Origin: UMGS1532 sp045542355
Lineage (GTDB): Bacteria; Bacillota; Clostridia; Oscillospirales; Acutalibacteraceae
NCBI GenBank assembly: GCA_045542355.1
Contig: JAZQKX010000011.1
Location: forward strand, 70,754 to 134,753
Direction of reading: 5' to 3'
Length of the DNA stretch: 64,000 bases
Shown here: in pieces, positions 42,280-51,138 of the stretch
Layout: each line of letters starts with the position of its first letter
Position numbering within the stretch: the first letter of the stretch is position 1
Notes under the pieces: model-generated
Told to the model about the DNA's origin: nothing
Seen by the model: only the letters and a program-made list of their open reading frames with translations
The model's database searches: none
Made by a program: the position numbers and the translations under genes

Positions 42280-45200
42280 ATGCAAGAACTGTTTAAAAAC
42301 CCGCCTCAGATATACAAAGGAACCGACTTCTGGATGCTTAACGACGAGCTCCGCGACGACGAAATCCGCCGTCAGATTGCCGAGTTCCACGACAAAGGAA
42401 TGGGTGCCTTTATTGCCCGTACCTATGTTGGTCTGCGTACCGACTACCCAGGTCCAAAATGGAAGCATCAGACAAGAGTAATGCTTGAGGAAGCCACTAA
42501 ATATGGTATGCGCGTAACACTTCAGGCAATGCGTATGCCCGCAGGCTTCGAAGAAGCTCCCATTGAGGATGTGCTGGATGTTATTGAGTGTGTGACCAAA
42601 GAGTTTTACGACAGCGAAGACTATCCGCAAAAAGACTATCTCAGCGAAATTCTCAAAGAGATTGACGGTCACTACATATTGAAGCACAAATCTGCCGCAA
42701 AACCCGACGATAACGGCGACTGGAAAGGCGGAACACTTAATATGTTCAGCCCCAAAATGTGCGAGAAATACGTAAAGCTTTGCTATGAGGAAAATTGGGA
42801 AGAATTCCGCGAGTATTTCGGCAACACTATACATACAATGTGGGTTGATGAACCCTGTGTAAACCACCATTCAATTCCTTATCCCGACGGAATTGAGAAA
42901 ATTTTCTTCGATAAATGGGGATATAAAATTGAAGACCATTTAGAGGAGCTGTTCTTCCGCGTTGGCGATTACCAAAAGGTGCGCTACCAATACCGCGTTC
43001 TTCTCCAGAAGCTCATGGAGGAGGGCTACTTCAAAACCCTCAGCAATTGGTGTAAGAAAAATAACATCTGCTTTAGCGGACATCTTTTCAACGAGGACGC
43101 TCTGGCGACCCAAATTTTCGGTGCTGTTGCCACAATGCCATATTATAAATATCTGGACATCCCGGGCATGGACACTCTTGAAGCCGACATGCCCTGGAAA
43201 TACGGCGCTATCAAACCCGCATATTCCAGAGAATACATAGGCTACAATGAATTAGACGGCACAGAAGTTCCCCCCAACGGCAGTTATTCAGCACCCATGG
43301 CAACAATGGGTCAATACACCACACCCATTCAGCTTACATCGGCTGCACATCAGGCGGGTAAAGAGTACATGCTCTGCGAAATGTTCGGAGTTACCACTCA
43401 TAACTTCACATTCCGCGACCAGCGCCACATGTTCGACCACTTCGCCTCTCTGGGCGTTAACCATAAATGTATCCATGCATTTTTCTATAACCTCCACGGA
43501 AACGCAAAACGCGCATTTCCCCATCAGGTGAACTACTATCAGCCTTATTGGGAAAGATATTCAGACATGTTCAACTACTATTCCAGAACAAGCTGGTTTA
43601 TAAGTCAGGGCAAGCCCATTAAGGACGTTGTGCTGGTGCATCCCCTTGATACCGCATACATGATGTATAACCAGAGCATAGACACCGAATACGACGAGAA
43701 TGCCGAGCTTCGCGATTACGAGCGTTTCTACTACGGAATAGTTCGTGGTCTTTGCGGTATGCAATGCCAGTTTGAATTTGGTGATGAAGCCACAATCAGT
43801 GACTGGGGTAAAACTACCGACAGCGGTTTCGAGATTGGCGCAATGACATATAAGACGGTGGTCCTCCCCTATCTCCACGTTCTTCGCAAGTCAACTGCCA
43901 AATTAATCTGCGAACATGCCAAAAAAGGCGGCAAGGTTTATATCTTAGGAACAATGCCCACGAGGCTTGACGGTGAGCTTTGCGACACATTGGGTCAGGA
44001 ACTTTTGAACGCGGGTTGCGAATTCATTGAATACAGAAAGGATTTACTTGACATCCTTGAAACTCAGAATTCCAGCTACAAGCTTTCCTGTACAAGTGAT
44101 ATCACACCCCTTATCGTTAACCACCGTGCCGATGAAAATCGCGACTACTACTTTATAATGAACGACCAATGCGCCGACGATAAGGAAATCACCCTAAGGG
44201 TTCAGGGCAAGAAATCCGCAACCCGTTGGGATGCACTTACCGCCGAAACAGAAGCTATTCCAACAGTCTTTGACGGAGATAGCACCGAAATTAACATCAC
44301 CATCCCCGAAGGCGGAAGTATTATGCTGACTTTGGAGGATGCAGAAAAAGCTGTGGCAGTGACCGATGACGAGGGTTATTATGTACGCAAGATTTCCGAC
44401 AGCTGGAAAATCCGCCGACACAACCCCAATGTGCTTGTGCTTGAGGAATGTCAATATAAAAAGTGTGCCCAAGATGATTTCTCGGAGAACACCTATCCCT
44501 CAGTTATTCTTTGCGGTCACCTTAATGAGGAGGAATACAGCGGAGATGTATATCTGCGCTACACCTTCCGCTCAGCAAAGGAGATGAAGATAAAATTAGC
44601 CATCGAGGACACCGCCATCAGTCAGCTTTGGTTTAATGGAGTTAAGACCGATTTGACCCCACAAGGCTATTACGTATCCCGCGCATTTGAAATAATTGAT
44701 CTGCCAAATAATTGTCTGGCAGGTGAAAATGAAATCATAATCAAAAAAGATTTCAAGACAGCCAACAAAATGGGAGGACTCGAAAGCAACCAGGAGCGCG
44801 TAGACTTAGAGGCAATCTACATTCTCGGTGATTTCGGCGTGTTCTCAAGAGAAGAACCTCAAAACAACGGCACCCACCGTTTCAGCCGTTTCTTTACCCT
44901 TGATAGCGAGAAAACAACCGCCGGAAAGGATATAACCCAGATAGGTTACCCGTTCTATGTAGGTGCCGTGTCCTTTACAAAGACTCTGAACATTTCTGAA
45001 GAAGAACTGAAAAACGATAAAATCATGTTCACCTACGAGGAATTCAACGGCTGTACCGCCGAGGTGATTGTCAACGGTGAATCCCAAGGCTTCATCTATT
45101 GGGCACCTTATGAAATCGATATAAAGAGCGCCCTCAAGGTGGGTGAAAATGAGATAACTGTTAGGATTGCCAACTGCCTGAGAAATCTCTTAGGACCCTA

Positions 45201-45405
45201 CCACAGGGTTGAGGGTGAGGTTGGTCATGTATGGGGCAGAAGTACTGACGGCAACATCTACGATAATGTTGCAGGTCCTTGGGGTGGAAATCCCTACGAC
45301 CACGATTGGGTAGCCCGTCGTCACATTGACGACACCCGTTGGTCTCCCGACTATTTCTCAGTTCCATTTGGTTTTGGTAAAGTTTCATTAAAGCTTTATA
45401 AGTAA
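42280..45405 (+). CDS. Cytoplasmic glycoside hydrolase, GH106-like
   Basis: This 1041-residue protein resembles the GH106 (alpha-L-rhamnosidase-type) family by its N-terminal KNPPQIYKGTDFWMLNDELRDDEIRRQI, the segment TMWVDEPCVNHHSIPYPDG with conserved acidic residues, and YLDIPGMDTLEADMPWKY. A C-terminal beta-sandwich with galactose-binding-like features (about 820-1000) includes YTFRSAKEMKIKLAIEDTAISQLWFNG and AEVIVNGESQGFIYWAPYEIDI. There is no signal peptide, so it acts on imported oligosaccharides. ATG 42280 was preferred to a TTG two codons earlier; AAGGAG is 11 nt upstream. It converges on a GH78-like gene, with a shared terminator. The substrate assignment to rhamnosides is inferred. 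Confidence 0.65.
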   Translation: MQELFKNPPQIYKGTDFWMLNDELRDDEIRRQIAEFHDKGMGAFIARTYVGLRTDYPGPKWKHQTRVMLEEATKYGMRVTLQAMRMPAGFEEAPIEDVLDVIECVTKEFYDSEDYPQKDYLSEILKEIDGHYILKHKSAAKPDDNGDWKGGTLNMFSPKMCEKYVKLCYEENWEEFREYFGNTIHTMWVDEPCVNHHSIPYPDGIEKIFFDKWGYKIEDHLEELFFRVGDYQKVRYQYRVLLQKLMEEGYFKTLSNWCKKNNICFSGHLFNEDALATQIFGAVATMPYYKYLDIPGMDTLEADMPWKYGAIKPAYSREYIGYNELDGTEVPPNGSYSAPMATMGQYTTPIQLTSAAHQAGKEYMLCEMFGVTTHNFTFRDQRHMFDHFASLGVNHKCIHAFFYNLHGNAKRAFPHQVNYYQPYWERYSDMFNYYSRTSWFISQGKPIKDVVLVHPLDTAYMMYNQSIDTEYDENAELRDYERFYYGIVRGLCGMQCQFEFGDEATISDWGKTTDSGFEIGAMTYKTVVLPYLHVLRKSTAKLICEHAKKGGKVYILGTMPTRLDGELCDTLGQELLNAGCEFIEYRKDLLDILETQNSSYKLSCTSDITPLIVNHRADENRDYYFIMNDQCADDKEITLRVQGKKSATRWDALTAETEAIPTVFDGDSTEINITIPEGGSIMLTLEDAEKAVAVTDDEGYYVRKISDSWKIRRHNPNVLVLEECQYKKCAQDDFSENTYPSVILCGHLNEEEYSGDVYLRYTFRSAKEMKIKLAIEDTAISQLWFNGVKTDLTPQGYYVSRAFEIIDLPNNCLAGENEIIIKKDFKTANKMGGLESNQERVDLEAIYILGDFGVFSREEPQNNGTHRFSRFFTLDSEKTTAGKDITQIGYPFYVGAVSFTKTLNISEEELKNDKIMFTYEEFNGCTAEVIVNGESQGFIYWAPYEIDIKSALKVGENEITVRIANCLRNLLGPYHRVEGEVGHVWGRSTDGNIYDNVAGPWGGNPYDHDWVARRHIDDTRWSPDYFSVPFGFGKVSLKLYK

Positions 45406-45412
45406 CTAACAT

Positions 45413-45450
45413 AAAAAACTGACTGTACGCAGAGTACAGTCAGTTTTTTT
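45413..45450. terminator. Bidirectional terminator between the two glycoside hydrolase genes
   Basis: Perfect inverted repeat with arms AAAAAACTGACTGTAC and GTACAGTCAGTTTTTT around a 5-nt loop, flanked by an A-run on one side and a T-run on the other. It can end both convergent transcripts. Confidence 0.92.
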
Positions 45451-45462
45451 GCGTTTTATGAA

Positions 45463-47577
45463 TTAATTTTCTGAATCGGCTAAGGGAATTGTACAAGCGG
45501 CATAGGAGGCAAAGCCATGGTCAAGGCTGCCAACAGGGGTTTTAAGTTCCCAAAGAGTGCCTGTAAGGTCGCACATTCCGCCAAAGAATGTTTTCAGATT
45601 CTCCGACATAAGCGCGGGGTCGCCAATATTATGGAGAAGATTCATCCTAAGATACATTCCAATGAAAGCATTAATGGGACAAAAGTCGTATTTTTCGCTA
45701 TTCTTTTCGGCAAACTCGCCAAAGCCCTTTTTAATGGTTTTATAAAGCTCAGCGAACTTCTTGTTCTCCAAATCCACGTCGCCGAACAGCACAGCATAGT
45801 ACTGACATGCTTCGGAAACATTGTGGGTGTTTTTCAACACTCCCTCGCTGTCTCGCACGGCATTATCTATAAATACCTCACCGTTGAAAGACATTTCTAT
45901 AACAGTCTCTCTGAGTTTTCGGGCTTTTTCCTTTAATCCAGAAACACCGAAAGTATCTTCCACGGCGCAAAGCAGGGCGGAATAAAGCATATTGGTTGGA
46001 TAACTCACATCATAGCACCACCCGTTCGCCTTAGACCACTCGATAAAGTTCCAGCCCGTAAGATGTTCTAAAAGTCCCAGCTCGTTTTCATGTTTCTCTA
46101 GGAAGCTCAGCACTCCCATAACAGAGGGACGAAAGCGTTCTTTATCCGCTTTTGGGTTTCTGATATCAAGATACTCGCAAACCTCAAGCACATACCACAT
46201 GCTCCACTGAGGTATGACCTTACAGTTATCATGAGGGTCAGCAGGATAAACCATGGGCAGAAGTCCCTCTGGATATTCACCCTCAGACTGATAGAGAATG
46301 TAGTTTTCCAAAAAGGCATCCTCTACGTCGGTGGTGCCGAAGAAGAAATGCTCCGCACGACCTGTAAAATAGCTGTCACAAAGCCATCCTGCGCGTTCGC
46401 GGGTGGGACAATCCATATATATATCCACAACATTGTGAGCAAAAGTTCTTACAGCGCAGTCGTAAATCTTGCGAAGTTCGGGGTCTTTAAATTCTCTTTT
46501 AATTATTCCCGACATATCTCGTTTGTAGGAGCGCAAACCTAATCCCTTTACGGTTACATTACCCTTTTTAACAAATAATGCAACATTTTTAAAGCCATAA
46601 GGCTCAAAGGTTTCGGCATTAATGCTTACGCCTTTTTTGATGTTGTACTGCACCACATTCTGCGCGTTAATCTTTCCTGCAACGAATTCGTCGTGAGAAC
46701 AAAGCTCACAGAAAGCTAAAATAAGTTGGGTGTCTTCTAAAGCTTCCACCGAAAGCTGTATAAATCCAACCTCTACTGTATTGAAATCGAACATCATCCA
46801 TTGGCCACAGTCAAGTGCTGCGGGGAACTTTCCACCGTCGGCGGTTTTCTTTTGTGCCAGAGTTTCCGAATATCTAAAGGGGGTGAACTCTATTTCTTCT
46901 CTTTTGAAAACACCGTACATCGGCTGTTTTGTTTCATCGTAAGGGTCGAATGAGTAGGCATTGATTCTGCCTTTTTTACCGTTTTCTGTAAACTCTCCGC
47001 GAGATACATAACTATCCAAACTCTTTTCACTGAAATCGGCATAAGGCACTTGCCTTTCTATAAAATTGGGTACAGGGTTAACGGCAACTGTGTTGAGGGG
47101 TGATTGACTGAAAATATCGGCACCGTCTTCATTATAAATTTCACCGAAATGCCTCTGTACAGAATAACGCTCTACCTTTTTTACCCTTTTGGTGTTATTA
47201 TAGCAACCGAAATCCCGACCACTGTAGAGTATTGGCTGGTCTTGTTTTAGCAGTTCAGCCACAAAAAAGGATTCCTGACACACAGTTGAAAGAGAACGGC
47301 AGTAATAACCCGCCACCATAACAATGATTTCATTGCCGGTGGTTTCCGAATATTCCGACAGATCGTATTCGTCCACACGGGCGTAGCCTTTGGCAGTTCT
47401 TGCAGGACCGAAGCCCACAAACCTGCCGTTTACATAAAGCTTATAAAAATCCGAAGCCGTCAGTTTTAAAACTGTATCCTTGAGACTTTCTGCCTCGGCT
47501 TTAAATATCAGATGAGTGTTAAGCTTTTCGTAATAATCCTTTGCTTTTACCCAGATGGGGACCGCCTTTTTGAACAT
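45463..47577 (-). CDS. GH78-family alpha-L-rhamnosidase-like hydrolase
   Basis: This 704-residue cytoplasmic protein (no signal peptide) has N-terminal beta domains (TASDFYKLYVNGRFVGFGPARTAKGYARVDEYDL) and a C-terminal alpha/alpha barrel. The catalytic signature DCPTRERAGWLCD has Asp, Glu and Asp at spacings 0, +5 and +12, the same spacing as the catalytic residues of characterised GH78 enzymes. A later Glu in GTLWELKTPVGSLDHGFAS fits the proposed base. It is shorter than many GH78 proteins of about 900 residues. Start ATG 47577 is 10 nt from an AGGA site; ATG 47583 is possible. A TTGTGG-17-TATTAT promoter lies upstream. It converges on the GH106-like gene. Confidence 0.8.
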   Translation of the reverse strand: MFKKAVPIWVKAKDYYEKLNTHLIFKAEAESLKDTVLKLTASDFYKLYVNGRFVGFGPARTAKGYARVDEYDLSEYSETTGNEIIVMVAGYYCRSLSTVCQESFFVAELLKQDQPILYSGRDFGCYNNTKRVKKVERYSVQRHFGEIYNEDGADIFSQSPLNTVAVNPVPNFIERQVPYADFSEKSLDSYVSRGEFTENGKKGRINAYSFDPYDETKQPMYGVFKREEIEFTPFRYSETLAQKKTADGGKFPAALDCGQWMMFDFNTVEVGFIQLSVEALEDTQLILAFCELCSHDEFVAGKINAQNVVQYNIKKGVSINAETFEPYGFKNVALFVKKGNVTVKGLGLRSYKRDMSGIIKREFKDPELRKIYDCAVRTFAHNVVDIYMDCPTRERAGWLCDSYFTGRAEHFFFGTTDVEDAFLENYILYQSEGEYPEGLLPMVYPADPHDNCKVIPQWSMWYVLEVCEYLDIRNPKADKERFRPSVMGVLSFLEKHENELGLLEHLTGWNFIEWSKANGWCYDVSYPTNMLYSALLCAVEDTFGVSGLKEKARKLRETVIEMSFNGEVFIDNAVRDSEGVLKNTHNVSEACQYYAVLFGDVDLENKKFAELYKTIKKGFGEFAEKNSEKYDFCPINAFIGMYLRMNLLHNIGDPALMSENLKTFFGGMCDLTGTLWELKTPVGSLDHGFASYAACTIPLADSEN

Positions 47578-47662
47578 TCGCATCACATCCTAAAATGTAT
47601 TGTAACATTATAATATCATGATTTTATACTTTCCACAACTTATTTATAATAATCTAAGCTTT

Positions 47663-49063
47663 TTATGTTTTTTCATTTCTTGAAAAATATCTTGCTGTTT
47701 CGCGACTTACCAAACCACCTAACAAAACGAGTGAGATAAGATTGGGTAATGCCATTAATCCGTTGAGAAAATCCGCAATCAGCCAGACTGTGTTAAAGGA
47801 TATGTAAGGACCGAGCGCCACAACAAAGATATAAATTCCACGGAATATCTTAATTGCCATTTTGTTGCCTTGAGTTAGGTAATTAAGACAGCTTTCGCAA
47901 TAGTAACTCCAGCCTGGGATGGTGGCAAAAGCAAAGAGCACAAGGCTGAAGTTGAGAAAAAAGGATGATACTGTGTCACCAAACGGCAATCCACGGCCGA
48001 AAGCCTCGGTAGTTACTGTTACTCCGTTCCCCCCGTATGTGGCGGAGTTTGTTAGCACAACCGCCAGTCCAGAAAGGGTGCACAAAACCGTGGTGTCAAT
48101 AAAGGCGCTCACCATGGTAACCAACCCTCCTAACACAGGCTCACGGGTTTTGGTTGCCGCCGCGCCGATAGCCGACGAGCCAAGCCCCGCCTCGTTGGAA
48201 AAGATACCCTTTGAAAATCCAACTGTTAAAGTCGATTTAACAGATATTCCCACCGCCGCCCCTCCTACAGAGGAGACAGAAAACGCCGACTTAACCACCA
48301 TGAGCAGGGCTTTCGGCACAGAAGACAGATTGCTCAGAATTATTATCAATGTAAGAACAATGTAAATCACCGACATAAGAGGTACCACCCGCTCCGAAAA
48401 CCTTGCGATACGCTTGATACCCCCTACAATAAGCAAAGCCGTGAGTAATGTTACTACACCGCCGCCTATCACCGCCGAATATGTATAACCATTTTCGCCT
48501 ATATGAAACATAATATCCTGCCGATGGGGATCGAAAAAGCTTTGCAGAGCCTCGGTTATGCTGTTTATCTGGGTAAGGGTGCCGATGCCAAAAACTCCCG
48601 CCAGAATAGCAAACACCGAAAACAGGTACGCCAGCCATTTCCACCCACCGCCAAGGCCCTTTTCTATATAGTAAAAAGGTCCGCCAACATATTCACCTTT
48701 TATCTTTTCGCGGTATTTTACAGCCAATACACCCTCAGCATATTTCGTTGCCATGCCGAGAAGCGCCGAAATCTCCATCCAGAAAAGCGCACCCACACCC
48801 CCCGTGCAAACCGCCGCCGCAACACCTACAATATTACCTGTGCCTATTGTAGCGCCCAGCATTGTGCAAAGAGAAGAAAAGGAAGAAATCTCTCCCTCCC
48901 CCTCGTTGTCTCCCTTAAAAGCAAATCTCAGAGCAGTTTTCAAATACTTTATCTGAATAAAGCCTAACTTAAAGCTTAGATATATTCCCACCAAAGGGAT
49001 AAGTATAATCAGTATTCCACCCCACAGAACATCGTTTGCAGTCGTTAAAAAAACCTGAAACAT
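47663..49063 (-). CDS. Sodium:alanine/glycine symporter, AgcS family
   Basis: This 466-residue polytopic protein with about 10-11 TM helices belongs to the alanine or glycine:cation symporter family, which imports these amino acids with Na+. The family regions GEISSFSSLCTMLGATIGTGNIVGVAAAVCTGGVGALFWMEISALLGMATKYAEGVLAVKYRE and KGIFSNEAGLGSSAIGAAA are clear. The start has GAGGGGGG just upstream, but this site lies in the 3' arm of a strong hairpin (49064-49115) that also looks like a terminator for the upstream lipoprotein gene. Expression therefore seems to require read-through or refolding. Confidence 0.93.
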   Translation of the reverse strand: MFQVFLTTANDVLWGGILIILIPLVGIYLSFKLGFIQIKYLKTALRFAFKGDNEGEGEISSFSSLCTMLGATIGTGNIVGVAAAVCTGGVGALFWMEISALLGMATKYAEGVLAVKYREKIKGEYVGGPFYYIEKGLGGGWKWLAYLFSVFAILAGVFGIGTLTQINSITEALQSFFDPHRQDIMFHIGENGYTYSAVIGGGVVTLLTALLIVGGIKRIARFSERVVPLMSVIYIVLTLIIILSNLSSVPKALLMVVKSAFSVSSVGGAAVGISVKSTLTVGFSKGIFSNEAGLGSSAIGAAATKTREPVLGGLVTMVSAFIDTTVLCTLSGLAVVLTNSATYGGNGVTVTTEAFGRGLPFGDTVSSFFLNFSLVLFAFATIPGWSYYCESCLNYLTQGNKMAIKIFRGIYIFVVALGPYISFNTVWLIADFLNGLMALPNLISLVLLGGLVSRETARYFSRNEKT

Positions 49064-49115
49064 AAAAATCCCCCCTCGGCATACTATTGAATTCTATGCT
49101 TCTTGGGGGGATTTT
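49064..49115 (-). promoter_or_regulatory. Terminator-like hairpin sequestering the symporter RBS
   Basis: Reading leftward after the lipoprotein stop, AAAATCCCCCC pairs with GGGGGGATTTT, and an inner GCATA/TATGC stem surrounds an AT-rich loop. The 3' arm contains the GAGGGGGG ribosome binding site and is followed by TTTTTATG, in which ATG is the symporter start. It can act as a terminator and as a translational block. Confidence 0.7.
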
Positions 49116-49117
49116 AT

Positions 49118-50221
49118 TTAATTCATTTCCACCTTTATAGATGTGATGTATCCTGTTTCGTCGTTGGTGGTAACGGTGAGTTTACCGTGGGAGGAATCTG
49201 CATAGATATACCGACTGAATTTTCCGTCAGTTTCAACGCTTGTGAAATTATCCTTACCAAAGGTCGCCTCTAAATTAGATTTGGTTGTACCCACACGGCA
49301 CCCGTTTGCCAGAGTCATATCCAGCTTTACGTCACTGGTGCTTTCAATAGAAGTAACAAAGCAGTTTTCGGGCATTGTGGCATAATCCGCCACATTTTTG
49401 AGAGTCAGGGTCAGCGTACGGTTAGAGCGGGTGATTTTAACAGCCTTCTCCACAGTTTCTCCCGCCTCTATCTGCTCCACTGATTTACCAGCCAACATCC
49501 AGCCACCCTTTATAAGTCGGGATAAGGGCAGAGGCATTGTATAGGTGGTGCCATAGAGATAGAAGGAGAAGTCCTTTAAATCAACGGACAGGCTCTCTGG
49601 GTCCTTATATTCTTTTACTGCCTTAGGTGGTTTTTCGGAAAACAGACTCTCCTCATCATTCAACACATTATAAAGATACACTTCATACAAAGTTCCCTCT
49701 TCAAGGATAAATTTTGCGCCCTGCTCTGGAGTCATTTCGTAAATAAGTGTGTCACCTTTTTTCTCGGTGGGGTCGCCATAGGCAGAGATTATATCATCCT
49801 CGGTGGATTTTTCCAGGGTGATGTTTTCAGGAAGCGTCAGGTAAACCCCATCGGGAACAGCCACCGACACACCGCAAACCAAACAGTCGGACAGTTTAAC
49901 TGCCTTATCTCCCAGATTCGCGAAATATGCCTCGGTTTCATAATTGCCTCGAGTTATGTCATAAATGCTGTATTGCCCTGATTCCAGCGTTACATTCTTA
50001 TCATTGGATTTCAGCTCCCACCCGATTTTGTTAAGCTCGGAATATTTCATTGGGAATTGCAGAACTGTGCCATTGAGAGCCGCTGTGAAGTCATACAGCT
50101 TCTCCGACATGCTGAAATACTTTTCGTCTATAGGATAGGTCACAGTTTCTCCGCATTGGGCTTTTTCGCAACCGCAAAGCAATATGCTCAGAAGCAATAC
50201 AACGCTTATTATTCTTTTCAT
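49118..50221 (-). CDS. Lipoprotein of unknown function with an internal duplication
   Basis: This 367-residue protein has a signal peptide MKRIISVVLLLSILLCGC with a lipobox-like end, so it is probably a lipoprotein. Two similar halves are visible. Each has a 'DF/DFTxxL-G-T-x-x-P-x-x-x-x-x-L-I/NK-GW-x-L' opening (DFTAALNGTVLQFPMKYSELNKIGWEL and DFSFYLYGTTYTMPLPLSRLIKGGWML). Each then carries a beta-rich part with a 'LENIT/GCRVG...GDPT or GKDN' segment. I do not recognise the family. ATG 50221 follows GGGTGA; an upstream TTG codon was dropped. Its terminator region overlaps the ribosome binding site of the downstream symporter gene. Confidence 0.65.
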   Translation of the reverse strand: MKRIISVVLLLSILLCGCEKAQCGETVTYPIDEKYFSMSEKLYDFTAALNGTVLQFPMKYSELNKIGWELKSNDKNVTLESGQYSIYDITRGNYETEAYFANLGDKAVKLSDCLVCGVSVAVPDGVYLTLPENITLEKSTEDDIISAYGDPTEKKGDTLIYEMTPEQGAKFILEEGTLYEVYLYNVLNDEESLFSEKPPKAVKEYKDPESLSVDLKDFSFYLYGTTYTMPLPLSRLIKGGWMLAGKSVEQIEAGETVEKAVKITRSNRTLTLTLKNVADYATMPENCFVTSIESTSDVKLDMTLANGCRVGTTKSNLEATFGKDNFTSVETDGKFSRYIYADSSHGKLTVTTNDETGYITSIKVEMN

Positions 50222-50288
50222 CAAATCACCCGATGCAACTATATTTACATTAATTATACATCACAGCGGAAGATTTTTCAATAATTGC

Positions 50289-50975
50289 CTATTCTCCGAA
50301 TCGGGCTTTCAGCTTTTGTAAAGCCTTCTTTTCTATTCTTGATACATAGGAGCGGGAGATATGAAGTCTTGCGGCAACCTCTCTTTGAGGAAGCTCACTG
50401 CCGCCCCAAAGACCATAACGCATGGATATTATTTTTTGTTCTCTTGGTGTGAGCTCGGTTTTGAGATAGGTTTTCAACTTCTCTAATTTCCACTTTAAAT
50501 CAATATCCTCCACCACGTCGCTACCATCGGATATTATATCCCCAAAGGTGAGGTTGTTGCCCTCGGCATCGGTATCTATAGGCTCACTGATAAACACATC
50601 CTGTGAAGTTTTCTTTAAACCTCTGAAGCACATAAGTATTTCGTTTTCGATACACCTTGAAGCATATGTAGCAAGGCGGATGCCCTTGCCCTCCTTATAG
50701 GTTGAAACCGCCTTTATGAGCCCTATTGTGCCTATGGAAATGAGGTCCTCCTGTTCCACACCTGAGGAAGCGTATTTCTTTACGATATGCGCCACCAGTC
50801 GCAGGTTGTGTTCTATAAGCAACCGACGGGCTTCCTTATCTCCCTCCGCCGTCAGCTTAATGTATTCCTCTTCTTTCTTAGGATTCAAGGGCGGAGGAAA
50901 CTGCCCCGAGGAATTCACATGCAAAATTAGATAGGCTATCCCTGAAAGCGCTGTGAAAAGCAAATTTAGAAACAT
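50289..50975 (-). CDS. sigK: Sporulation sigma factor K (pro-sigma-K)
   Basis: SigK directs late mother-cell gene expression during spore coat and cortex formation. The 228 residues include a hydrophobic N-terminal pro-sequence (MFLNLLFTALSGIAYLILHV, about 1-20) that keeps it inactive at the membrane until a SpoIVFB-type protease cuts it. Region 2 (EEEYIKLTAEGDKEARRLLIEHNLRLVAHIVKKYASSGVEQEDLISIGTIGLIKAVSTY) and region 4 (LTPREQKIISMRYGL, helix-turn-helix with HISRSYVSRIEKKALQKL) are intact. The gene is continuous, not split by a skin-like element. AAAGGGG precedes the ATG. I found no convincing sigma-E promoter. It is divergent from rsmD. Confidence 0.95.
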   Translation of the reverse strand: MFLNLLFTALSGIAYLILHVNSSGQFPPPLNPKKEEEYIKLTAEGDKEARRLLIEHNLRLVAHIVKKYASSGVEQEDLISIGTIGLIKAVSTYKEGKGIRLATYASRCIENEILMCFRGLKKTSQDVFISEPIDTDAEGNNLTFGDIISDGSDVVEDIDLKWKLEKLKTYLKTELTPREQKIISMRYGLWGGSELPQREVAARLHISRSYVSRIEKKALQKLKARFGE

Positions 50976-51138
50976 TAATATTATCCCCTTTATTTCTTAG
51001 TTTCTATATAATATTCCTGCGGGTGCTCGGCCTATTACCACACGAAAAAGTAAAAAAATAAAATAATAGTAGAAATTTCGAGAGTTTTATGTTATTATAT
51101 ACTGTGTATGGAATATGACACAGGGAAAGGATAAGAAA

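Noticed and set aside
42247..42870. Minus-strand open frame (207 codons) opposite the start of the GH106-like gene
   Set aside because: It overlaps a gene with clear family similarity, and its product has no family signature.
42280..47577. A complete rhamnose utilisation locus
   Set aside because: No transporter, regulator, isomerase, kinase or aldolase genes are present beside the two hydrolases.
50976..51114. Sigma-E promoter and SpoIIID site for sigK
   Set aside because: Only partial matches to the sigma-E elements were found, with wrong spacing, so no promoter was annotated.
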